Below are positions 11,554 to 24,635 of a DNA stretch of 64,000 bases, piece by piece (position 1 is the first letter of the stretch; each line of letters opens with the position of its first letter). The stretch is taken from NCBI RefSeq assembly GCF_021134715.1, contig NC_060021.1, forward strand, positions 5,518,001 through 5,582,000. The letters are read 5' to 3'. The notes under the pieces were generated by a model that saw only the letters and a list, made by a program, of their open reading frames with translations, ran no database searches and was not told the DNA's origin. The stretch comes from Daphnia pulex. Its lineage: Eukaryota; Arthropoda; Branchiopoda; Diplostraca; Daphniidae. A program made the position numbers and the translations under genes.

Positions 11554-11969
11554 GTAAGAAATGTCATCATAATCATCCCGTGTCTCGGGATTTTTGTGTG
11601 AAAAAGAACTGATAGAATCGTTAAAATAAGTTCTATTTTAGCGCAGAATACCGTTAAATTGCTAGTTATAATGATTATTTTCTTGGTAGTCTTAATTTTG
11701 ACTGCCTACTCGGGCACAATTCCATAGATATTTTCCATGCTGATATTTAAACACCAAATCATAATAACTAATTGTGCAGCATGGATCTGCTCTTCCTAGT
11801 AAGAGACCAGGACTCGTAGTATCGTTGAAAATCTCGTTGATTTTTTTTGTAAATTGTTCTTTGTGCTTTGGAACAGTTGGGAACTTTAAAATAGAAGTAA
11901 TCAATTGTTAAACTGCTGTTGTGACGTCATGACCACTTTTGAAATTGTTGTTCTATGAAGCTGTTTTGT

Positions 11970-12042
11970 GGTACTATGGCTGAGATGGCAAAGCGCCTGC
12001 CTAGTAAGCAGGAGATCACGAATTCGAGTCTCATTGGGACCT
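11970..12042 (+). tRNA. tRNA-Thr(AGT), class B
   Basis: Class B, plus ACGAA in the T stem (G53 to A), which shifts the B box to ATTCGAGTC. Confidence 0.65.
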
Positions 12043-12453
12043 GTAAGAAATGTCATCATAATCATCCCGTGTCTCTTAAAAAACAGAAGAAGAACTGATA
12101 GAATCGTTAAAATAAGTTCTATTTTAGCGCAGAATACCGTTAAATTGCTAGTTATAATGATTATTTTCTTGGTAGTCTATTTTTGACTGCCTACTCGGGC
12201 ACAATTCCATAGGTATTTTCCATGCTGATATTTAAACACCAAATCATAATAACTAATTGTGCTGCATGGATCTGCTCTTTCTAGTAAGAGACCAGGACTC
12301 GTAGTATCGTTGAAAATCTCGTTGATTTTTTTGTAAATTGTTCTTTGTGCTGTGGAACAGTTGGGAACTTTAAAATAGAAGTAATCAATTGTTAAACTGC
12401 TGTTGTGACGTCATGACCACTTTTGAAATTGTTGTTCTATGAAGCTGTTTTGT

Positions 12454-12526
12454 GGTACAATGGCTGAGATGGCAAAGCGCCTGCCTAGTAAGCAGGAGAT
12501 CACGAGTTCGAGTCTCGTTGGTACCT
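12454..12526 (+). tRNA. tRNA-Thr(AGT), class B variant
   Basis: GGTACAA with TGGTACC: A4 now pairs with T69, repairing the class B acceptor mismatch, but A6/G67 is new. T stem is CTCGT and pairs fully. Confidence 0.75.
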
Positions 12527-12936
12527 GCAAGAAATGTCATCATCATCATCCCGTGTCTCTTAGAAAAAAAAAAAAGAACTGATAGAATCGTTAAAATAAG
12601 TTCTATTTTAGCGCAGAATACCGTTAAATTGCTAGTTATAATGATTATTTTCTTGGTAATCTAATTTTGACCGCCTACTCGGGCACAATTCCATAGGTAT
12701 TTTCCATGCTGATATTTAAACACCAAATCATAATAACTAATTGTGCTGCATGGATCTGCTCTTTCTAGTAAGAGACCAGGACTCGTAGTATCGTTGAAAA
12801 TCTCGTTGATTTTTTTGTAAATTGTTCTTTGTGCTGTGGAACAGTTGGGAACTTTAAAATAGAAGTAATCAATTGTAAAACTGCTGTTGTGACGTCATAA
12901 CCACTTTCGAAATTTTTGTCCTATGAAAAGTTCTGT

Positions 12937-13009
12937 GGTCCTATGGGTTAGATGGCAAAGCGCCTGCCTTGTAAGCAGGAGATCACGAGTTCGAGTCTCG
13001 TTGGGACCT
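12937..13009 (+). tRNA. tRNA-Thr(TGT), class C
   Basis: Class C body; T5 at 13047-13051. Confidence 0.88.
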
Positions 13010-13423
13010 GTAAGAAATGTCATCATAATCATCCCGTGTCTCGGGATTTTTGTGTGAAAAAGAACTGATAGAATCGTTAAAATAAGTTCTATTTTAGCGC
13101 AGAATACCGTTAAATTGCTAGTTATAATGATTATTTTCTTGGTAGTCTTAATTTTGACTGCCTACTCGGGCACAATTCCATAGATATTTTCCATGCTGAT
13201 ATTTAAACACCAAATCATAATAACTAATTGTGCAGCATGGATCTGCTCTTCCTAGTAAGAGACCAGGACTCGTAGTATCGTTGAAAATCTCGTTGATTCT
13301 TTGTAAATTGTTTTTTGTGCTGTGGAACAGTTGGGAACTTTAAAATAGAAGTAATCAATTGTAAAACTGCTGTTGTGATGTCATGACCACTTTTGCAATT
13401 GTTGTCCTATGAAGCTGTTTTGT

Positions 13424-13496
13424 GGTACTATGGCTTAGATGGTAAAGCGCCTGCCTAGTAAGCAGGAGATCACGAGTTCGAGTCTCGTTGGGACCT
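13424..13496 (+). tRNA. tRNA-Thr(AGT)
   Basis: Paralogue of the copy at 8576 with the same GGTA D loop and A4/G69. Confidence 0.8.
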
Positions 13497-13906
13497 ATAA
13501 GAAATGTCATCATAATCATCCCGTGTCTCGTAGAAAACAGAAAAAGAACTGATAGAATCGTTAAAATAAGTTCTATTTTAGCGCAGAATACCGTTAAATT
13601 GCTAGTTATAATGATTATTTTCTTGGTAGTCTAATTTTGACTGCCTACTCGGGCACAATTCCATAGGTATTTTCCATGCTGATATTTAAACACCAAATCA
13701 TAATAACTAATTGTGCAGCATGGATCTGCTCTTCCTAGTAAGAGACCAGGACTCGTAGTATCGTTGAAAATCTCGTTGATTTTTTTTTTAATTGTTCTTT
13801 GTGCTTTGGAACAGTTGGGAACTTTAAAATAGAAGTAATCAATTGTTAAACTGCTGTTGTGACGTCATGACCACTTTTGAAATTGTTGTCCTATGAAAAT
13901 CTATGT

Positions 13907-13979
13907 GGTCCTATGGGTTAGATGGCAAAGCGACTGCCTTGTAAGCAGGAGATCACGAGTTCGAGTCTCGTTGGGACCT
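13907..13979 (+). tRNA. tRNA-Thr(TGT), class T
   Basis: Paralogue of the copy at 9058, with A27/G43. Confidence 0.8.
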
Positions 13980-14391
13980 GTAAGAAATGTCATCATAATC
14001 ATCCCGTGTCTCTTAGAAAACAGAAAAAGAACTGATAGAATCGTTAAAATAAATTCTATTTTAGCGCAGAATACCGTTAAATTGCTAGTTATAATGATTA
14101 TTTTCTTGGTAGTCTAATTTTGACTGCCTACTCGGGCACAATTCCATAGATATTTTCCATGCTGATATTTAAACACCAAATCATAATAACTAATTGTGCA
14201 GCATGGATCTGCTCTTCCTAGTAAGAGACCAGGACTCGTAGTATCGTTGAAAATCTCGTTGATTTTTTTTGTAAATTGTTCTTTGTGCTTTGGAACAGTT
14301 GGGAACTTTAAAATAGAAGTAATCAATTGTTAAACTGCTGTTGTGACGTCATGAACACTTTTGAAATTGTTGTTCTATGAAGCTGTTTTGT

Positions 14392-14464
14392 GGTCCTATG
14401 GGTTAGATGGCAAAGCGCCTGCCTAGTAAATAGGATATCACGAGTTCGAGTCTCGTTGGGAGCT
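14392..14464 (+). tRNA. tRNA-Thr(AGT)
   Basis: GGTCCTATGGGTT start like class T, but CTAGTAA loop with ATAGG 3' strand and GAGC acceptor end. Looks like a conversion mosaic of two classes. Confidence 0.6.
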
Positions 14465-14874
14465 GTAAGAAATGTCATCATAATCATCCCGTGTCTCTTA
14501 AAAAACAGAAAAAGAACTGATAGAATCGTTAAAATAAGTTCTATTTTAGCGCAGAATACCGTTAAATTGCTAGTTATAATGATTATTTTCTTGGTAGTCT
14601 ATTTTTGACTGCCTATTCGGGCACAATTCCATAGGTATTTTCCATGCTGATATTTAAACACCAAATCATAATAACTAATTGTGCTGCATGGATCTGCTCT
14701 TTCTAGTAAGAGACCAGGACTCGTAGTATCGTTGAAAATCTCGTTGATTTTTTTGTAAATTGTTCTTTGTGCTGTGGAACAGTTGGGAACTTTAAAATAG
14801 AAGTAATCAATTGTAAAACTGCTGTTGTGACGTCATGACCACTTTCGAAATTTTTGTCCTATGAAAAGTTCTGT

Positions 14875-14947
14875 GGTCCTATGGGTTAGATGGCAAAGCG
14901 CCTGCCTTGTAAGCAGGAGATCACGAGTTCGAGTCTCGTTGGGACCT
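14875..14947 (+). tRNA. tRNA-Thr(TGT), class C
   Basis: Class C body; T5 at 14985-14989. Confidence 0.88.
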
Positions 14948-15361
14948 GTAAGAAATGTCATCATAATCATCCCGTGTCTCGGGATTTTTGTGTGAAAAAG
15001 AACTGATAGAATCGTTAAAATAAGTTCTATTTTAGCGCAGAATACCGTTAAATTGCTAGTTATAATGATTATTTTCTTGGTAGTCTTAATTTTGACTGCC
15101 TACTCGGGCACAATTTCATAGATATTTTCCATGCTGATATTTAAACACCAAATCATAATAACTAATTGTGCTGCATGGATCTGCTCTTTCTAGTAAGAGA
15201 CCAGGACTCGTAGTATCGTTGAAAATCTCGTTGATTTTTTTGTAAATTGTTCTTTGTGCTGTGGAACAGTTGGGAACTTTAAAATAGAAGTAATCAATTG
15301 TAAAACTGCTGTTGTGACGTCATGACCAATTTTGAAATTTTTGTCCTATGAAAAGTTCTGT

Positions 15362-15434
15362 GGTCCTATGGGTTAGATGGCAAAGCGCCTGCCTTGTAAG
15401 CAGGAGATCACGAGTTCGAGTCTCGTTGGGACCT
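15362..15434 (+). tRNA. tRNA-Thr(TGT), class T
   Basis: Consensus class T; paralogue of the copy at 10513. Confidence 0.88.
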
Positions 15435-15846
15435 GTAAGAAATGTCATCATAATCATCCCGTGTCTCTTAGAAAACAGAAAAAGAACTGATAGAATCGTT
15501 AAAATAAGTTCTATTTTAGCGCAGAATACCGTTAAATTGCTAGTTATAATGATTATTTTCTTGGTAGTCTAATTTTGACTGCCTACTCGGGCACAATTCC
15601 ATAGGTATTTTCCATGCTGATATTGAAACACCAAATCATAATAACTAATTGTGCAGCATGGATCTGCTCTTCCTAGTAAGAGACCAGGACTCGTAGTATC
15701 GTTGAAAATCTCGTTGATTTTTTTTGTAAATTGTTCTTTGTGCTTTGGAACAGTTGGGAACTTTAAAATAGAAGTAATCAATTGTTAAACTGCTGTTGTG
15801 ACGTCATGACCACTTTTGAAATTGTTGTTCTATGAAGCTGTTTTGT

Positions 15847-15919
15847 GGTACTATGGCTGAGATGGCAAAGCGCCTGCCTAGTAAGCAGGAGATCACGAGT
15901 TCGAGTCTCATTGGGACCT
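15847..15919 (+). tRNA. tRNA-Thr(AGT), class B
   Basis: Class B body; paralogue of the copy at 10998. Confidence 0.72.
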
Positions 15920-16329
15920 GTAAGAAATGTCATCATAATCATCCCGTGTCTCTTAAAAAACAGAAGAAGAACTGATAGAATCGTTATAATAAGTTCTATT
16001 TTAGCGCAGAATACCGTTAAATTGCTAGTTATAATGATTATTTTCTTGGTAGTCTATTTTTGACTGCCTACTCGGGCACAATTCCATAGGTATTTTCCAT
16101 GCTGATATTTAAACACCAAATCATAATAACTAATTGTGCTGCATGGATCTGCTCTTTCTAGTAAGAGACCAGGACTCGTAGTATCGTTGAAAATCTCGTT
16201 GATTTTTTTGTAAATTGTTCTTTGTGCTGTGGAACAGTTGGGAACTTTAAAATAGAAGTAATCAATTGTAAAACTGCTGTTGTGACGTCATGACCACTTT
16301 CGAAATTGTTGTCCTATGAAAAGTTCTGT

Positions 16330-16402
16330 GGTCCTATGGGTTAGATGGCAAAGCGCCTGCCTTGTAAGTAGGAGAACACGAGTTCGAGTCTCGTTGGGAC
16401 CT
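16330..16402 (+). tRNA. tRNA-Thr(TGT), class C
   Basis: Class C; anticodon stem GTAGG gives a G30-T40 wobble, variable loop AGAAC; T5 at 16440-16444. Confidence 0.83.
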
Positions 16403-16817
16403 GTAAGAAATGTCATCATAATCATCCCGTGTCTCGGGATTTTTGTGTGAAAAAGAACTGATAGAATCGTTAAAATAAGTTCTATTTTAGCGCAGAATAC
16501 CGTTAAATTGCTAGTTATAATGATGATTTTCTTGGTAGTCTAATTTTGACTGCCTACTCGGGCACAATTCCATAGGTATTTTCCATGCTGATATTGAAAC
16601 ACCAAATCATAATAACTAATTGTGCAGCATGGATCTGCTCTTCCTAGTAAGAGACCAGGACTCGTAGTATCGTTGAAAATCTCGTTGATTTTTTTTGTAA
16701 ATTGTTCTTTGTGCTTTGGAACAGTTGGGAACTTTAAAATAGAAGTAATCAATTGTTAAACTGCTGTTGTGACGTCATGACCACTTTTGAAATTGTTTTT
16801 CTATGAAGCTGTTATGT

Positions 16818-16890
16818 GGTACTATGGCTGAGATGGCAAAGCGCCTGCCTAGTAAGCAGGAGATCACGAGTTCGAGTCTCATTGGGACCT
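16818..16890 (+). tRNA. tRNA-Thr(AGT), class B
   Basis: Class B body; 5' flank TGTTATGT. Confidence 0.72.
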
Positions 16891-17302
16891 GTAAGAAATG
16901 TCATCATAATCATCCCGTGTCTCTTAAAAAACAGAAGAAGAACTGATAGAATCGTTAAAATAAGTTCTATTTTAGCGCAGAATACCGTTAAATTGCTAGT
17001 TATAATGATTATTTTCTTGGTAGTCTAATTTTGACTGCCTACTCGGGCACAATTCCATAGGTATTTTCCATGCTGATATTGAAACACCAAATCATAATAA
17101 CTAATTGTGCAGCATGGATCTGCTCTTCCTAGTAAGAGACCAGGACTCGTAGTATCGTTGAAAATCTCGTTGATTTTTTTTGTAAATTGTTCTTTGTGCT
17201 TTGGAACAGTTGGGAACTTTAAAATAGAAGTAATCAATTGTTAAACTGCTGTTGTGACGTCATGACCACTTTTGAAATTGTTGTTCTATGAAGCTGTTTT
17301 GT

Positions 17303-17375
17303 GGCACTATGGCTGAGATGGCAAAGCGCCTGCCTAGTAAGCAGGAGATCACGAGTTCGAGTCTCATTGGGACCT
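17303..17375 (+). tRNA. tRNA-Thr(AGT), class B
   Basis: Class B with GGCACTA, so C3/A70 is a further acceptor mismatch. Confidence 0.65.
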
Positions 17376-17786
17376 GTAAGAAATGTCATCATAATCATCC
17401 CGTGTCTCTTAAAAAACAGAAGAAGAACTGATAGAATCGTTATAATAAGTTCTATTTTAGCGCAGAATACCGTTAAATTGCTAGTTATAATGATTATTTT
17501 CTTGGTAGTCTTAATTTTGACTGCCTACTCGGGCACAATTCCATAGGTATTTTCCATGCTGATATTTAAACACCAAATCATAATAACTAATTGTGCTGCA
17601 TGGATCTGCTCTTTCTAGTAAGAGACCAGGACTCGTAGTATCGTTGAAAATCTCGTTGATTTTTTTGTAAATTGTTCTTTGTGCTGTGGAACAGTTGGGA
17701 ACTTTAAAATAGAAGTAATCAATTGTAAAACTGCTGTTGTGACGTCATGACCACTTTCGAAATTTTTGTCCTATGAAAAGTTCTGT

Positions 17787-17859
17787 GGTCCTATGGGTTA
17801 GATGGCAAAGCGCCTGCCTTGTAAGCAGGAGATCACGAGTTCGAGACTCGTTGGGACCT
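17787..17859 (+). tRNA. tRNA-Thr(TGT), class T
   Basis: Class T with T loop TTCGAGA (A60), which changes the B box end. Confidence 0.83.
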
Positions 17860-18271
17860 GTAAGAAATGTGATCATAATCATCCCGTGTCTCTTAGAAAA
17901 CAGAAAAAGAACTGATAGAATCGTTAAAATAAGTTATATTTTAGCGCAGAATACCGTTAAATTGCTAGTTATAATGATTATTTTCTTGGTAGTCTAATTT
18001 TGACTGCCTACTCGGGCACAATTCCATAGATATTTTCCATGCTGATATTTAAACACCAAATCATAATAACTAATTGTGCAGCATGGATCTGCTCTTCCTA
18101 GTAAGAGACCAGGACTCGTAGTATCTTTGAAAATCTCGTTGATTTTTTTTGTAAATTGTTCTTTGTGCTTTGGAACAGTTGGGAACTTTAAAATAGAAGT
18201 AATCAATTGTTAAACTGCTGTTGTGACGTCATGACCACTTTTGAAATTGTTGTTCTATGAAGCTGTTTTGT

Positions 18272-18344
18272 GGTACTATGGCTGAGATGGCAAAGCGCCT
18301 GCCTAGTAAGCAGGAGATCACGAGTTCGAGTCTCATTGGGACCT
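18272..18344 (+). tRNA. tRNA-Thr(AGT), class B
   Basis: Class B body without extra changes. Confidence 0.72.
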
Positions 18345-18754
18345 GTAAGAAATGTCATCATAATCATCCCGTGTCTCTTAAAAAACAGAAGAAGAACTGA
18401 TAGAATCGTTAAAATAAGTTCTATTTTAGCGCAGAATACCGTTAAATTGCTAGTTATAATGATTATTTTCTTGGTAGTCTATTTTTGACTGCCTACTCGG
18501 GCACAATTCCATAGGTATTTTCCATGCTGATATTTAAACACCAAATCATAATAACTAATTGTGCTGCATGGATCTGCTCTTTCTAGTAAGAGACCAGGAC
18601 TCGTAGTATCGTTGAAAATCTCGTTGATTTTTTTGTAAATTGTTCTTTGTGCTGTGGAACAGTTGGGAACTTTAAAATAGAAGTAATCAATTGTAAAACT
18701 GCTGTTGTGACGTCATGACCACTTTCGAAATTTTTGTCCTATGAAAAGTTCTGT

Positions 18755-18827
18755 GGTCCTATGGGTTAGATGGCAAAGCGCCTGCCTAGTAAGCAGGAGA
18801 TCACGAGTTCGAGTCTCGTTGGGACCT
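18755..18827 (+). tRNA. tRNA-Thr(AGT) on class T body
   Basis: Class T acceptor and GGGTT D arm but anticodon loop CTAGTAA. One base (34) separates it from its TGT neighbours. Confidence 0.85.
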
Positions 18828-19238
18828 GTAAGAAATGTCATCAAAATCATCCCGTGTCTCTTAGAATTCAGAAAAAGAACTGATAGAATCGTTAAAATAA
18901 GTTCTTTTTTAGCGCAGAATACCGTTAAATTGCTAGTTATAATGATTATTTTCTTGGTAGTCTAATTTTGACTGCCTACTCGGGCACAATTCCATAGGTA
19001 TTTTCCATGCTGATATTTAAACACCAAATCATAATAACTAATTGTGCAGCATGGATCTGCTCTTCCTAGTAAGAGACCAGGACTCGTAGTATCGTTGAAA
19101 ATCTCGTTGATTTTTTTTGTAAATTGTTCTTTGTGCTTTGGAACAGTTGGGAACTTTAAAATAGAAGTAATCAATTGTTAAACTGCTGTTGTGACGTCAT
19201 GACCACTTTCGAAATTTTTGTCCTATGAAAAGTTCTGT

Positions 19239-19311
19239 GGTCCTATGGGTTAGATGGCAAAGCGCCTGCCTTGTAAGCAGGAGATCACGAGTTCGAGTCT
19301 CGTTGGGACCT
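19239..19311 (+). tRNA. tRNA-Thr(TGT), class C
   Basis: Class C body; T5 at 19349-19353. Confidence 0.88.
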
Positions 19312-19724
19312 GTAAGAAATGTCATCATAATCATCCCGTGTCTCGGGATTTTTGTGTGAAAAAGAACTGATAGAATCGTTAAAATAAGTTCTATTTTAGC
19401 GCAGAATACCGTTAAATTGCTAGTTATAATGATTATTTTCTTGGTAGCCTAATTTTGACTGCCTACTCGGGCACAATTCCATAGGTATTTTCCATGCTGA
19501 TATTGAAACACCAAATCATAATAACTAATTGTGCAGCATGGATCTGCTCTTCCTAGTAAGAGACCAGGACTCGTAGTATCGTTGAAAATCTCGTTAATTT
19601 TTTTTTAAATTGTTCTTTGTGCTTTGGAACAGTTGGGAACTTTAAAATAGAAGTAATCAATTGTTAAACTGCTGTTGTGACGTCATGACCACTTTTGGAA
19701 TTGTTGTCCTATGAAAAGTTCTGT

Positions 19725-19797
19725 GGTCCTATGGGTTAGATGGCAAAGCGCCTGCCTTGTAAGCAGGAGATCACGAGTTCGAGTCTCGTTGGGACCT
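19725..19797 (+). tRNA. tRNA-Thr(TGT), class T
   Basis: Consensus class T body. Confidence 0.88.
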
Positions 19798-20209
19798 GTA
19801 AGAAATGTCATCATAATCATCCCGTGTCTCTTAGAAAACAGAAAAAGAACTGATAGAATCGTTAAAATAAGTTCTATTTTAGCGCAGAATACCGTTAAAT
19901 TGCTAGTTATAATGATTATTTTCTTGGTAGTCTAATTTTGACTGCCTACTCGGGCACAATTCCATAGGTATTTTCCATGCTGATATTGAAACACCAAATC
20001 ATAATAACTAATTGTGCAGCATGGATCTGCTCTTCCTAGTAAGAGACCAGGGCTCGTAGTATCGTTGAAAATCTCGTTGATTTTTTTTGTAAATTGTTCT
20101 TTGTGCTTTGGAACAGTTGGGAACTTTAAAATAGAAGTAATCAATTGTTAAACTGCTGTTGTGACGTCATGACCACTTTTGAAATTGTTGTTCTATGAAG
20201 CTGTTTTGT

Positions 20210-20282
20210 GGTACTATGGCTGAGATGGCAAAGCGCCTGCCTAGTAAGGAGGAGATCACGAGTTCGAGTCTCATTGGGACCT
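20210..20282 (+). tRNA. tRNA-Thr(AGT), class B
   Basis: Class B with GGAGG in the anticodon stem (G30/G40 mismatch). Confidence 0.65.
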
Positions 20283-20692
20283 GTATGAAATGTCATCTTA
20301 ATCATCCCGTGTCTCTTAAAAAACAGAAGAAGAACTGATAGAATCGTTAAAATAAGTTCTATTTTAGCGCAGAATACCGTTAAATTGCTAGTTATAATGA
20401 TTATTTTCTTGGTAGTCTATTTTTGACTGCCTACTCGGGCACAATTCCATAGGTATTTTCCATGCTGATATTTAAACACCAAATCATAATAACTAATTGT
20501 GCTGCATGGATCTGCTCTTTCTAGTAAGAGACCAGGACTCGTAGTATCGTTGAAAATCTCGTTGATTTTTTTGTAAATTGTTCTTTGTGCTGTGGAACAG
20601 TTGGGAACTTTAAAATAGAAGTAATCAATTGTAAAACTGCTGTTGTGACGTCATGACCACTTTCGAAATTTTTGTCCTATGAAAAGTTCTGT

Positions 20693-20765
20693 GGTCCTAT
20701 GGGTTAGATGGCAAAGCGCCTGCCTTGTAAGCAGGAGATCACGAGTTCGAGACTCGTTGGGACCT
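20693..20765 (+). tRNA. tRNA-Thr(TGT), class C
   Basis: Class C with A60; T5 at 20803-20807. Confidence 0.85.
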
Positions 20766-21179
20766 GTAAGAAATGTCATCATAATCATCCCGTGTCTCGG
20801 GATTTTTGTGTGAAAAAGAACTGATAGAATCGTTAAAATAAGTTCTATTTTAGCGCAGAATACCGTTAAATTGCTAGTTATAATGATTATTTTCTTGGTA
20901 GTCTATTTTTGACTGCCTACTCGGGCATAATTCCATAGGTATTTTCCATGCTGATATTTAAACACCAAATCATAATAACTAATTGTGCAGCATGGATCTG
21001 CTCTTCCTAGTAAGAGACCAGGACTCGTAGTATCGTTGAAAATCTCGTTGATTTTTTTAAAAATTGTTCTTTGTGCTTTGGAACAGTTGGGAACTTTAAA
21101 ATAGAAGTAATCAATTGTTAAACTGCTGTTGTGACGTCATGACCACTTTTGAAATTGTTGTTCTATGAAGCTGTTTTGT

Positions 21180-21252
21180 GGTACTATGGCTGAGATGGCA
21201 AAGCGCCTGCCTAGTAAGCAGGAGATCACGAGTTCGAGTCTCATTGGGACCT
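21180..21252 (+). tRNA. tRNA-Thr(AGT), class B
   Basis: Class B body. Confidence 0.72.
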
Positions 21253-21662
21253 GTAAGAAATGTCATCATAATCATCCCGTGTCTCTTAAAAAACAGAAGA
21301 AGAACTGATAGAATCGTTAAAATAAGTTCTATTTTAGCGCAGAATACCGTTAAATTGCTAGTTATAATGATTATTTTCTTGGTAGTCTATTTTTGACTGC
21401 CTACTCGGGCACAATTCCATAGGTATTTTCCATGCTGATATTTAAACACCAAATCATAATAACTAATTGTGCTGCATGGATCTGCTCTTTCTAGTAAGAG
21501 ACCAGGACTCGTAGTATCGTTGAAAATCTCGTTGATTTTTTTGTAAATTGTTCTTTGTGCTGTGGAACAGTTGGGAACTTTAAAATAGAAGTAATCAATT
21601 GTAAAACTGCTGTTGTGACGTCATGACCACTTTCGAAATTTTTGTCCTATGAAAAGTTCTGT

Positions 21663-21735
21663 GGTCCTATGGGTTAGATGGCAAAGCGCCTGCCTTGTAA
21701 GCAGGAGATCACGAGTTCGAGTCTCGTTGGGACCT
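21663..21735 (+). tRNA. tRNA-Thr(TGT), class C
   Basis: Class C body; T5 at 21773-21777. Confidence 0.88.
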
Positions 21736-22150
21736 GTAAGAAATGTCATCATAATCATCCCGTGTCTCGGGATTTTTGTGTGAAAAAGAACTGATAGAAT
21801 CGTTAAAATAAGTTCTATTTTAGCGCAGAATACCGTTAAATTGCTAGTTATAATGATTATTTTCTTGGTAGTCTAATTTTGACTGCCTACTCGGGCACAA
21901 TTCCATAGGTATTTTCCATGCTGATATTTAAACACCAAATCATAATAACTAATTGTGCAGCATGGATCTGCTCTTCCTAGTAAGAGACCAGGACTCGTAG
22001 TATCGTTGAAAATCTCGTTGATTTTTTTTTTTAAATTGTTCATTGTGCTTTGGAACAGTTGGGAACTTTAAAATAGAAGTAATCAATTGTTAAACTGCTG
22101 TTGTGACGTCATGACCACTTTTGAAATTGTTGTCCTATGAAAAGTTCTGT

Positions 22151-22223
22151 GGTCCTATGGGTTAGATGGCAAAGCGACTGCCTTGTAAGCAGGAGATCAC
22201 GAGTTCGAGTCTCGTTGGGACCT
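22151..22223 (+). tRNA. tRNA-Thr(TGT), class T
   Basis: Class T with A27/G43, like the copies at 9058 and 13907. Confidence 0.8.
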
Positions 22224-22635
22224 GTAAGAAATGTCATCATAATCATCCCGTGTCTCTTAGAAAACAGAAAAAGAACTGATAGAATCGTTAAAATAAATTC
22301 TATTTTAGCGCAGAATACCGTTAAATTGCTAGTTATAATTATTATTTTCTTGGTAGTCTAATTTTGACTGCCTACTCGGGCACAATTCCATAGATATTTT
22401 CCATGCTGATATTTAAACACCAAATCATAATAACTAATTGTGCAGCATGGATCTGCTCTTCCTAGTAAGAGACCAGGACTCGTAGTATCGTTGAAAATCT
22501 CGTTGATTTTTTTTGTAAATTGTTCTTTGTGCTTTGGAACAGTTGGGAACTTTAAAATAGAAGTAATCAATTGTTAAACTGCTGTTGTGACGTCATGACC
22601 ACTTTTGAAATTGTTGTTCTATGAAGCTGTTTTGT

Positions 22636-22708
22636 GGTACTATGGCTGAGATGGCAAAGCGCCTGCCTAGTAAACAGGATAACACGAGTTCGAGTCTCGT
22701 TGGGAGCT
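22636..22708 (+). tRNA. tRNA-Thr(AGT), weak
   Basis: GGTACTA, ACAGG anticodon 3' strand (C31/A39), variable loop ATAAC, acceptor end GAGC. T arm intact. Confidence 0.6.
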
Positions 22709-23107
22709 GTAAGAAATGTCATCATAATCATCCCGTGTCTCTTAAAAAACAGAAAAAGAACTGATAGAATCGTTAAAATAAGTTCTATTTTAGCGCAGAA
22801 TACCGTTAAATTGCTAGTTATAATGATTATTTTCTTGGTAGTCTATTTTTGACTGCCTATTCGGGCACAATTCCATAGGTATTTTCCATGCTGATATTTA
22901 AACACCAAATCATAATAACTAATTGTGCTGCATGGATCTGCTCTTTCTAGTAAGAGACCAGGACTCGTAGTATCGTTGAAAATCTCGTTGATTTTTTTGT
23001 AAATTGTTCTTTGTGTTGGGAACTTTAAAATAGAAGTAATCAATTGTAAAACTGCTGTTGTGACGTCATGACCACTTTCGAAATTTTTGTCCTATGAAAA
23101 GTTCTGT

Positions 23108-23180
23108 GGTCCTATGGGTTAGATGGCAAAGCGCCTGCCTTGTAAGCAGGAGATCACGAGTTCGAGACTCGTTGGGACCT
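23108..23180 (+). tRNA. tRNA-Thr(TGT), class C
   Basis: Class C with A60; T5 at 23218-23222. Confidence 0.85.
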
Positions 23181-23593
23181 GTAAGAAATGTCATCATAAT
23201 CATCCCGTGTCTCGGGATTTTTGTGTGAAAAAGAACTGATAGAATCGTTAAAATAAGTTCTATTTTAGCGCAGAATACCGTTAAATTGCTAGTTATAATG
23301 ATTATTTTCTTGGTAGTCTATTTTTGACTGCCTACTCGGGCACAATTCCATAGGTATTTTCCATGCTGATATTTAAACACCAAATCATAATAACTAATTG
23401 TGCTGCATGGATCTGCTCTTCCTAGTAAGAGACCAGGACTCGTAGTATCGTTGAAAATCTCGTTGATTTTTTTAAAAATTGTTCTTTGTGCTTTGGAACA
23501 GTTGGGAACTTTAAAATAGAAGTAATCAATTGTTAAACTGCTGTTGTGACGTCATGACCACTTTTGGAATTGTTGTCCTATGAAAAGTTCTGT

Positions 23594-23666
23594 GGTCCTA
23601 TGGGTTAGATGGCAAAGCGCCTGCCTTGTAAGCAGGAGATCACGAGTTCGAGTCTCGTTGGGACCT
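23594..23666 (+). tRNA. tRNA-Thr(TGT), class T
   Basis: Consensus class T body; 3' flank starts GTAAGAATTG. Confidence 0.88.
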
Positions 23667-24078
23667 GTAAGAATTGTCATCATAATCATCCCGTGTCTCT
23701 TAGAAAACAGAAAAAGAACTGATAGAATCGTTAAAATAAGTTCTATTTTAGCGCAGAATACCGTTAAATTGCTAGTTATAATGATTATTTTCTTGGTAGT
23801 CTAATTTTGACTGCCTACTCGGGCACAATTCCATAGGTATTTTCCATGCTGATATTGAAACACCAAATCATAATAACTAATTGTGCAGCATGGATCTGCT
23901 CTTCCTAGTAAGAGACCAGGACTCGTAGTATCGTTGAAAATCTCGTTGATTTTTTTTGTAAATTGTTCTTTGTGCTTTGGAACAGTTGGGAACTTTAAAA
24001 TAGAAGTAATCAATTGTTAAACTGCTGTTGTGACGTCATGACCACTTTTGAAATTGTTGTTCTATGAAGCTGTTTTGT

Positions 24079-24151
24079 GGTACTATGGCTGAGATGGCAA
24101 AGCGCCTGCCTAGTAAGGAGGAGATCACGAGTTCGAGTCTCATTGGGACCT
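24079..24151 (+). tRNA. tRNA-Thr(AGT), class B
   Basis: Class B with the GGAGG anticodon stem mismatch. Confidence 0.65.
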
Positions 24152-24562
24152 GTAAGAAATGTCATCATAATCATCCCGTGTCTCTTAAAAAACAGAAGAA
24201 GAACTGATAGAATCGTTAAAATAAGTTCTATTTTAGCGCAGAATACCGTTAAATTGCTAGTTATAATGATTATTTTCTTGGTAGTCTATTTTTGACTGCC
24301 TACTCGGGCACAATTCCATAGGTATTTTCCATGCTGATATTTAAACACCAAATCATAATAACTAATTGTGCAGCATGGATCTGCTCTTCCTAGTAAGAGA
24401 CCAGGACTCGTAGTATCGTTGAAAATCTCGTTGATTTTTTTTGTAAATTGTTCTTTGTGCTTTGGAACAGTTGGGAACTTTAAAATAGAAGTAATCAATT
24501 GTTAAACTGCTGTTGTGACGTCATGACAACTTTTGAAATTTTTGTCCTATGAAAAGTTTTGT

Positions 24563-24635
24563 GGTCCTATGGGTTAGATGGCAAAGCGCCTGCCTTGTAA
24601 GCAGGAGATCACGAGTTCGAGTCTCGTTGGGACCT
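24563..24635 (+). tRNA. tRNA-Thr(TGT), class C
   Basis: Class C body; T5 at 24673-24677. Confidence 0.88.
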
